A stretch of DNA of 12,558 nt from an uncultured Desulfobulbaceae bacterium (lineage in GTDB: Bacteria > Desulfobacterota > Desulfobulbia > Desulfobulbales > Desulfobulbaceae): contig CALZIH010000047.1 in assembly GCA_945787305.1 (NCBI GenBank), positions 1 to 12,558 on the forward strand. Direction: 5' to 3'. Below, one piece after another: positions 1 through 5,440 of this stretch (positions within the stretch are counted from its first letter, which is position 1; every line of letters begins with the position of its first letter). The notes beneath the pieces were generated by a model, which had not been told where the DNA came from, did not search any database, and worked only from the letters and a program-made list of their open reading frames with translations. The position numbers were made by a program, and so were the translations under genes.

Positions 1-969
1 TGCACAGATATCCATTTCCCGGAACATGTCCAGCCTATTGTTGCTTGCACAACCGTCGGTGCCAAGGCCGACTTGGATTCCCTTTGCCAACATCAGGGGC
101 AAATTGGCCATGCCGGAGGCAAGTTTCAGGTGACTTTGCGGACAGAGCACCACCGGGCTTCCCTGTGCGGCCAATATGTCAAGATCCTCCTGATCCGTCC
201 AGACACAGTGGACACAGACGGTCCGTTCATCGAGGATACCCAGGGCCTTCAGGTGCTTGACCGGGGTGGGAGCAAGTGGCTCCTGGATAAGCGAGTGCTC
301 CTGTTTGGTTTCCGCCACATGAATATAGAGTTGGGTCCCGGTTGCATCGGCCAGTTGTTTTGCCCTTTTCAGGGTACCGTTTGAGCAGGTATAGGGGGAA
401 TGAGCAAAAAGTGCAGGCCGAATCAGGGGCGACCGTTCCTGCCAAGTGTCGATAAAGGAGGCTGCAACGGCAATGTTTTTTTCCGGAGCCGGAACTCCGG
501 GTGCCGGAAAGTCAATAACACCCTGGGCGGCAACGGCCCGCAGGCCGGCATCGACAAAGGCCCGGGCCACATCATGTTCGTGAAAGTAGCCGTCGGCCGT
601 TGTGGTGGTACCTGAAAGAATCATTTCTGCTGCCGCAAGCGAGGCACACCAATAGGCCATGTCAGGGTTGACATGGCGCGCCTCTGCAGGAAAAATGTAA
701 TTATTCAGCCAGTCGGCAAGGGGCAGGTCATCGGCTAATCCTCGAAACAGGGTCATTGGCGCGTGGCCGTGCATGTTGATCAGGCCCGGCATGGTAAGAC
801 TGCCGGAGCCGTCTATGGATTGTTCCGCTTCTATGGTTCCGGCCTCCGCCATGGGGCCGGCATAGGTTATCTGCGAGTCGCTGATTGCAACGCAGCCGTC
901 CGCAATGAGCTCTTTCTCGCCGGGGTTAGGCAGGAGCAGCGTATTGCTGATAAGAATATCGGCTTGCAT
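1..969 (-). CDS. mtaD: Amidohydrolase, MTA/SAH deaminase family (partial, 3' end missing)
   Basis: This encodes the first 323 residues of a metal-dependent amidohydrolase; the reading frame is still open at the window edge. Family members of about 430 residues deaminate S-adenosylhomocysteine, 5'-methylthioadenosine or adenosine in SAM by-product salvage. Visible motifs: an N-terminal beta segment; PGLINMHGH with metal-binding H67 and H69, followed by LFRGLADDLPL; HSPYTCS with H190; HVAETKQE with H217 and probable catalytic E220; VHCVW with H254; CPQSHLKLASG; and GTDGCASNN with D305, the last metal ligand. The start is secure because a TGA lies in frame two codons upstream of the ATG, although no good Shine-Dalgarno is visible. 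The gene diverges from ychF. The GTDGxASNN and LKLASG motifs favour MtaD/SAH deaminase over SsnA or guanine deaminase, but substrate cannot be fixed from sequence alone. Position 4 of the usual CPxSN motif is His here. Confidence 0.88.
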   Translation of the reverse strand, partial: MQADILISNTLLLPNPGEKELIADGCVAISDSQITYAGPMAEAGTIEAEQSIDGSGSLTMPGLINMHGHAPMTLFRGLADDLPLADWLNNYIFPAEARHVNPDMAYWCASLAAAEMILSGTTTTADGYFHEHDVARAFVDAGLRAVAAQGVIDFPAPGVPAPEKNIAVAASFIDTWQERSPLIRPALFAHSPYTCSNGTLKRAKQLADATGTQLYIHVAETKQEHSLIQEPLAPTPVKHLKALGILDERTVCVHCVWTDQEDLDILAAQGSPVVLCPQSHLKLASGMANLPLMLAKGIQVGLGTDGCASNNRLDMFREMDICA

Positions 970-1143
970 AACGGAATCAGTCAAGGGTTTCTGAGTTTGC
1001 GATGTTTTTCGGTTTATAACTGCTTGCAAAATACGAACGAGCTGTGTATCACAGGGGACAAAATCGTTTGTCGCGGGATATCGCCTACTACTATACCCGA
1101 ATCATTTCCTTCTGTATGAAAAAAAAATGGAGACTAGAACCCC
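970..1143. promoter_or_regulatory. Divergent intergenic region between the amidohydrolase gene and ychF
   Basis: This 174-bp region must carry promoters for both directions. Towards ychF two weak sigma70-like pairs are visible: TTGCAA (1024-1029) with a 17-bp spacer to TATCAC (1047-1052), and TTGTCG (1068-1073) with an 18-bp spacer to TATACC (1092-1097). Each matches consensus at 4 of 6 bases per box, so neither is decisive. Towards the amidohydrolase gene a TATAAA lies at 1013-1018 (minus strand) without a convincing -35 box. A bulged inverted repeat (1074-1099, CGGGATA/TATACCCG) overlaps the second candidate. An A-rich run (1119-1127) precedes the ychF Shine-Dalgarno GGAG (1129-1132). That promoters lie here follows from the divergent layout; the exact boxes are guesses. 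Confidence 0.4.
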
Positions 1144-2241
1144 ATGGGATTTCGCTGTGGAATCGTCGGCCTGCCCAATGTCGGCAAATCGACTATATTT
1201 AATGCCCTGACCGCTGCCGCCATTGATGCGGAGAATTACCCCTTTTGTACCATTGAACCCAATGTCGGCGTGGTTGCCGTACCCGATGAACGGCTGGACC
1301 GACTGGCGGAGTTGGTCCATACCAAGAATAAAGTCCCCACCCAGATGGAATTTGTTGATATCGCAGGCCTCGTCAAGGGCGCAAGCCAGGGCGAGGGATT
1401 GGGAAACCAGTTTCTCGGCCACATTCGTCAGGTAGATGCGGTGTTACACGTGGTCCGTTGTTTTGAAGATGATAATATTGTCCATGTGGACGGCTCCCTT
1501 GATCCCCTGCGTGATCTTGAGGTGATCACCATGGAGCTCATCCTGGCCGATCTGGAGACGGTTGAGAAGCGGTTGCTCAAGGCCCGGAACCAGGCCAAAT
1601 CCGGTGATAAGAAATTTATCGCTGAAGCTGCCTTTCTGGAAAAAATTCAACAGACCCTGGATGGCGGCAAGCCGGCACGGTTGGTTGATCCGGAAAACGA
1701 GGTACAGGAACTGTTGCTGCGCGATTTGTGTTTGTTGACCACCAAGCCGGTCCTCTATGTGGCCAATGTCAGCGAGGACGATGTTGTCGACGGTAATTCC
1801 TTTGTTGACCAGTTGCGCGAGCAGGCTGCAATTGAAGACGCCTCGGTGGTGACCATTGCCGGCGGTATTGAGCAGGAATTGAGCCTGCTTGATCAGGAGG
1901 AACAACAGGAGTTCCTAGCTGATATGGGTATGGAAGAGCCCGGGCTCAATCGTCTGATCCATGCCGGATATGAGTTGCTCGGGTTGATAACCTATTTTAC
2001 TGTGGGTGAAAAGGAAACAAAGGCCTGGACTATTACCAAGGGAACAAGCGCACCCGGAGCTGCCGGGAAAATCCATTCCGATTTTGAGCGGGGGTTTATT
2101 CGCGCCGAAGTCATAGCCTACGGCGATTATATTACCTGCGGCTCCGAAGCCGCTGCCCGCGATAAGGGGGTTATGCGTTCGGAAGGGAAAGAGTATATTG
2201 TCAAGGATGGCGACTGTATTTTGTTTCGATTCAATGTGTAG
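1144..2241 (+). CDS. ychF: Ribosome-associated NTPase YchF/OLA1
   Basis: This is a full-length (365 aa) YchF, a cytoplasmic OBG-family P-loop NTPase that prefers ATP and associates with ribosomes. Motifs in order: P-loop GLPNVGKST (9-17); DIAG (72-75), followed by LVKGASQGEGLGNQFL; the family-specific NVSE (208-211) in place of the NKxD guanine-specificity motif, which is the hallmark of YchF; and a C-terminal TGS-type domain from about residue 281 to the end (TYFTVGEKETKAWTI, then GKIHSDFERGFIRAEV). The helical coiled-coil insertion falls around 130-200. A GGAG lies 11 bases upstream of the ATG. It is the first gene of the plus-strand block, 21 bp ahead of the OB-HD gene. Length and motifs match the family fully, and nothing in it is odd. 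Confidence 0.98.
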   Translation: MGFRCGIVGLPNVGKSTIFNALTAAAIDAENYPFCTIEPNVGVVAVPDERLDRLAELVHTKNKVPTQMEFVDIAGLVKGASQGEGLGNQFLGHIRQVDAVLHVVRCFEDDNIVHVDGSLDPLRDLEVITMELILADLETVEKRLLKARNQAKSGDKKFIAEAAFLEKIQQTLDGGKPARLVDPENEVQELLLRDLCLLTTKPVLYVANVSEDDVVDGNSFVDQLREQAAIEDASVVTIAGGIEQELSLLDQEEQQEFLADMGMEEPGLNRLIHAGYELLGLITYFTVGEKETKAWTITKGTSAPGAAGKIHSDFERGFIRAEVIAYGDYITCGSEAAARDKGVMRSEGKEYIVKDGDCILFRFNV

Positions 2242-2253
2242 CTTGTAACGGCT

Positions 2254-2257
2254 GAGG
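2254..2257 (+). promoter_or_regulatory. Shine-Dalgarno that decides the OB-HD gene start
   Basis: GAGG lies 5 bases upstream of the ATG at 2263. A longer reading from GTG at 2257 would place the start codon on top of this site, so the ATG is the better start. It gives a 358-residue protein beginning MSEKKVF. Confidence 0.6.
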
Positions 2258-2262
2258 TGTCG

Positions 2263-3339
2263 ATGTCAGAGAAAAAGGTTTTTATCGAAGAGCTCATGGA
2301 GGGGCAACAGGTTCGTGACCTGTTCCTGATCGCCCGCAAGAATCTTGCCGAGACCAAGGCCGGCAAGCCCTATCTGGCCCTGACCCTGATGGACAGAACC
2401 GGAGAAATAGAAGGCCGGGTTTGGGAAAATGCACGCCGTTATGACGAAGCTGCGGATGTCGGCGATGTTGTTGTCTTGCAGGCTATGGCCAAATCGTATC
2501 AAAATCAGTTGCAACTTGGTGTCTCAGGCTTGCAGCGGGCTGGTGAAGAGCAGGTTTCATTGGCTGACTTTATGCCGGCAAGTACTCGTTCCGTACGACA
2601 GATGCGCCAAGAATTAACGTCCCTGATTGCCGATCTCACCGACACAGGATTACAAAAGCTGCTGAATACACTTTTTCAGGGGCAACTGCTGAAACAGTTC
2701 AGTACGGCCCCGGCAGCTAAAAAAATGCATCATGCCTATATCGGCGGTCTGTTGGAACATACCCTGTCGGTGGCCGGTATGGCTGTGAAAGCGGCACAGC
2801 ATTATCCTGGCCTTGACAGGGATATGCTGGTGGCCGGCGCCCTTGTTCACGATATAGCCAAAACAAGAGAGTTCAGTTACGATTCATTGCCCTTTGATTA
2901 TACGGATTCCGGCCGACTTCTTGGTCATCTTGTTCTTGGAACTGAAATGGTGCGTGAGGCGGCTTCAGGCATTGATGAACTTCCCCCGCAGCGGCTTGAT
3001 CAGTTGGTGCACCTGATCCTCAGTCACCATGGTCGTCATGAGTTCGGTGCCCCGGTGTTACCCATGACACCGGAGGCCATTCTCCTGCACCACCTGGACG
3101 ATATGGATGCGAAGATGAATTATATTGATCAGTTGCGGGCCAAACAGGACGAGCCCGGCTGGTCGGATTATCAGCGACCTTTGGAGCGTTTCCTTTATCT
3201 TCAGCCATTAACCGATGGTGGGGAAGAACGGAATTCTCAGACCATGGAGACCGGGCAGGCTACTGGATCCATTCCTGTTCGTAAAATCAAAAATGAAAAA
3301 AACGATGATGTGCGGAAACGGCAGCAAAGCCTGTTTTAA
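2263..3339 (+). CDS. OB-fold/HD-domain nuclease-like protein (YhaM/Cbf1 type) with QQSLF C-terminus
   Basis: This 358-residue protein has the architecture of YhaM, a 3'-5' exoribonuclease of Bacillus; its staphylococcal relative Cbf1 binds a plasmid replication enhancer. The N-terminal OB-fold (about 12-95) shows the typical GKPYLALTLMDRTGEIEGRVW stretch. The HD domain (about 150-310) shows H166 (LLEHT), H196-D197 (VHDIAK), H222 (LLGH), H255-H256 (SHHG) and D279-D280 (HHLDDMDAK), so the metal-binding set looks intact and the enzyme is probably active. A low-complexity, probably disordered linker (about 318-352, ending in basic KIKNEKNDDVRKR) carries the terminal pentapeptide QQSLF, which resembles bacterial sliding-clamp-binding motifs. 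It sits between ychF and holB, probably cotranscribed. The family call is strong. Whether the substrate is RNA or DNA, and whether the tail binds the clamp, are inferences. Confidence 0.9.
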   Translation: MSEKKVFIEELMEGQQVRDLFLIARKNLAETKAGKPYLALTLMDRTGEIEGRVWENARRYDEAADVGDVVVLQAMAKSYQNQLQLGVSGLQRAGEEQVSLADFMPASTRSVRQMRQELTSLIADLTDTGLQKLLNTLFQGQLLKQFSTAPAAKKMHHAYIGGLLEHTLSVAGMAVKAAQHYPGLDRDMLVAGALVHDIAKTREFSYDSLPFDYTDSGRLLGHLVLGTEMVREAASGIDELPPQRLDQLVHLILSHHGRHEFGAPVLPMTPEAILLHHLDDMDAKMNYIDQLRAKQDEPGWSDYQRPLERFLYLQPLTDGGEERNSQTMETGQATGSIPVRKIKNEKNDDVRKRQQSLF

Positions 3340-3398
3340 CCGCCATAATGAAATGGCTTGTTGTGTCTCCGATCTCTAACCTCTTGTCCCCGTAGCGC

Positions 3399-4388
3399 AT
3401 GCCTTTTTCTCAAGTTCATGGTCATTTACGGGCTGTTCAGTTATTACAGCGGCTGCTGACCAATGGTCGGCTGGCCCATGCCTATCTTTTTTCCGGGCCG
3501 GAAGGCGTTGGTAAGGCGACAGTGGCCAGGGCGATGGCGGCACATCTGTTTTGTACCGATGCCGGTTCGCTGGAACCTTGTGGGGTATGCCCGGGCTGTC
3601 TCCAGTTTGCCTCAGGAAATCATCCGGATTTCCTCTCTATTCAGCCCGAGGGCGTATCGATAAAGATTGATCAGATACGGGCTCTGAAGAAGCAACTGGC
3701 TTTTTCTCCCTTTGCCGGCGGTATGCGAGTTGTCCTCATTGATCAGGCGCAAACCATGCGCCGGGAAGCAGGTAACAGCCTCTTGAAGTTGCTGGAGGAA
3801 CCGCCTCCGGATAACCTGTTCCTACTGATTGCCTCCGAAGCCGAGCCCATGCTGCCGACCATTCTTTCCCGCTGCCAGGTGATTGCCTTTGCCCCTCTTG
3901 CCTATGAGCTTGCTGCGGAGATCATCGCTGACCATTCTCCCCAGTTGAACGATCAGGAAGCCCTGATGCTGGCCAAGCTATCAGGTGGTTGTCCCGGTAA
4001 GGCATTGGCCATGGAGGCGGCGCAGGTGTTGCCGCTTCATGAGCAGATCATTGCCGGACTGCTTGAGGAGGGTCGTTCCAGGGCGAAGATTGTTGAAGAG
4101 GCCCTTTTTCTTGCCCGGGAGATGGCTGCGCTGAACAGTGGTCTTGACCTGGTTTTCGACCTGTTACGGTTGTTTTTCAAGGACGCCCTGTTGGATGCCC
4201 TGCAGCCGGACTCATTGGACAATAATCCGGCTGCTGTGGTAAAAGAATCGCTGCCGGCAAGAGAACGCTGGAACTTGTCACAGCTATCTGATAAGATGCG
4301 AGCCATTGATGCCGCCGCCAAGGCCCTGGCAAGAAATTGTAATCGGGGGCTGGTCTGTGAGGTGTTGATGCTGCAGTTGATTAAATAA
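3399..4388 (+). CDS. holB: DNA polymerase III delta' subunit
   Basis: This encodes the delta' subunit (329 aa; E. coli delta' is of similar length) of the clamp loader that places the beta sliding clamp on DNA. The AAA+ core is clear: HAYLFSGPEGVGKAT (27-41), a Walker A whose final Ser/Thr position is Ala40, in keeping with delta' being a poor or non-ATP-binding stator subunit; a four-cysteine zinc module (C52, C61, C64, C67); a Walker-B-like strand VVLIDQAQ (111-118); NSLLKLLEEPP (126-136); and the SRC motif (157-159), which supplies the arginine finger to the neighbouring subunit. A TAG lies two codons before the ATG, so the start cannot be earlier. No Shine-Dalgarno is apparent. The gene follows the OB-HD gene by 59 bp and precedes ricT by 70 bp. 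The 59-bp gap holds a 5-bp hairpin (GCCAT/ATGGC, 3342-3357), too weak to call a terminator. Confidence 0.95.
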   Translation: MPFSQVHGHLRAVQLLQRLLTNGRLAHAYLFSGPEGVGKATVARAMAAHLFCTDAGSLEPCGVCPGCLQFASGNHPDFLSIQPEGVSIKIDQIRALKKQLAFSPFAGGMRVVLIDQAQTMRREAGNSLLKLLEEPPPDNLFLLIASEAEPMLPTILSRCQVIAFAPLAYELAAEIIADHSPQLNDQEALMLAKLSGGCPGKALAMEAAQVLPLHEQIIAGLLEEGRSRAKIVEEALFLAREMAALNSGLDLVFDLLRLFFKDALLDALQPDSLDNNPAAVVKESLPARERWNLSQLSDKMRAIDAAAKALARNCNRGLVCEVLMLQLIK

Positions 4389-4423
4389 CCGGGGTGTTTT
4401 CAGCGTAGCCCAACAAATTATCG

Positions 4424-4439
4424 TCGAACAAAAGTTCGA
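4424..4439. promoter_or_regulatory. Perfect palindrome CGAAC-N4-GTTCG (LexA-box-like) upstream of ricT
   Basis: TCGAACAAAAGTTCGA is a perfect 6-bp inverted repeat with an AAAA centre, lying 19 bases before the ricT start. It has the outer shape of the Gram-positive LexA (SOS) operator, CGAAC-N4-GTTCG, although the AAAA centre does not fit the usual purine-N-purine-pyrimidine centre. A poor promoter-like pair (TTTTCA 4397-4402, 16-bp spacer, TATCGT 4419-4424) would put the palindrome at the -10 region and start site. No T-run follows, so it is not an intrinsic terminator. It could also act as an RNA hairpin just ahead of ricT translation. Confidence 0.35.
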
Positions 4440-4458
4440 ATCCATATAGAGCCAATCT

Positions 4459-5439
4459 ATGTCCGTAGAAGAAACAGAACCTGCAGCGCCTGTACCGGCG
4501 CAGAAAGATACCACCGAAGAGCAGAGGAAATATTATTACCGAATTCGATTCCGCAAGGCCGGGCAGGAGTATACCGCTTCTTCGCAATTAGCGGAGCTGG
4601 AGTATGGTAACCTGGTGATCGTCAAAACCGATCATGGTCCTGAGCCGGCAATGATTGTCGGGCGGGCTGCAGGAGTAGCGGGGGCCCTGGAGGTTAGAGG
4701 CGTATCCTATATCATGCAGCGGGAGGGCACCCGTGAAGAAGAAGAAAAGTACGCCCGTTTACCCATCCTCGAACAGGAAGCCTTTGATATCTGTCTTGAT
4801 AAGATTCGCCGCCTGCATTTGCCCATGCATCTGGTTCGGGTGGAGCGCTACTTTAACGGTTCCAAAATTATCTTTTACTTTACCGCCGATAGCCGGGTGG
4901 ATTTCCGTGAATTGGTAAAAGGTCTGGTGCAGGAATTTCGGACCAGGGTGGAAATGCGACAGATTGGTGTTCGTCATGAAACCCAAATGACCGGCGGACT
5001 CGGGACCTGCGGACGTGAATTGTGTTGCACCTCGTTTTTAAAGCAGTTCGATTCGGTTTCGATCAAGATGGCCAAGACCCAGGATCTGCCTCTAAATCCA
5101 GCTAAGATATCCGGACTCTGCAATCGACTGCTTTGTTGCCTGACCTACGAGTATGACAGTTATCGATCAATGAAACAGGGGATGCCCAAAATCGGGCGTT
5201 CCATTCGTTACCAGGATTCCGTTTACCGGGTCGTTCGACTCATGCCCCTCCAGGGCAGTGTTTTGACGATTAGTGAAGACGGTGAGGAGCGACTCTTAGG
5301 TGAGGAAGAGTGGCGTGCTGCGCAACCGGTACAAAAACCCAGACAAAAACAAAAGGGCAAACGGAGCCCGCGTAAACAGCAGAAAAAGAAAGGTCAGCAG
5401 GAGGCAAACCCTGAGGCCAAAGAGAAAAAAACAAAGTAA
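4459..5439 (+). CDS. ricT: PSP1-domain protein RicT (YaaT)
   Basis: This 326-residue protein belongs to the PSP1/YaaT family. In Bacillus, RicT with RicA and RicF forms an Fe-S-carrying complex that steers RNase Y cleavage of mRNAs. Here the N-terminal region (about 24-100: RIRFRKAGQEYTA, YGNLVIVKTDHGPEPAMIVG) and the PSP1 C-terminal region (about 100-175) precede two matching cysteine clusters: C184-GREL-C189-C190 and C221-NRLL-C226-C227, candidate cluster ligands. The last 45 or so residues are a Lys/Gln-rich, probably disordered tail. A TAG three codons upstream fixes the ATG; there is no clear Shine-Dalgarno. The gene lies between holB and metG, as in the Firmicutes locus where holB precedes yaaT and metS follows nearby. 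Its stop is one base before the metG start. RicA and RicF homologues are not in this window. Confidence 0.93.
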   Translation: MSVEETEPAAPVPAQKDTTEEQRKYYYRIRFRKAGQEYTASSQLAELEYGNLVIVKTDHGPEPAMIVGRAAGVAGALEVRGVSYIMQREGTREEEEKYARLPILEQEAFDICLDKIRRLHLPMHLVRVERYFNGSKIIFYFTADSRVDFRELVKGLVQEFRTRVEMRQIGVRHETQMTGGLGTCGRELCCTSFLKQFDSVSIKMAKTQDLPLNPAKISGLCNRLLCCLTYEYDSYRSMKQGMPKIGRSIRYQDSVYRVVRLMPLQGSVLTISEDGEERLLGEEEWRAAQPVQKPRQKQKGKRSPRKQQKKKGQQEANPEAKEKKTK

Positions 5440-5440
5440 G

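Noticed and set aside
3342..3357. GCCAT/ATGGC hairpin between the OB-HD gene and holB as a terminator
   Set aside because: The stem is only 5 bp and is followed by TTGTTGTGTCT, not a T-run. One such hairpin is expected by chance, and no promoter for holB is visible after it.
5300..5440. 47-codon N-terminal extension of MetG
   Set aside because: The frame is open but lies within the end of ricT. The canonical MetRS N-terminus (MTTYISTPIYY) begins at 5441.
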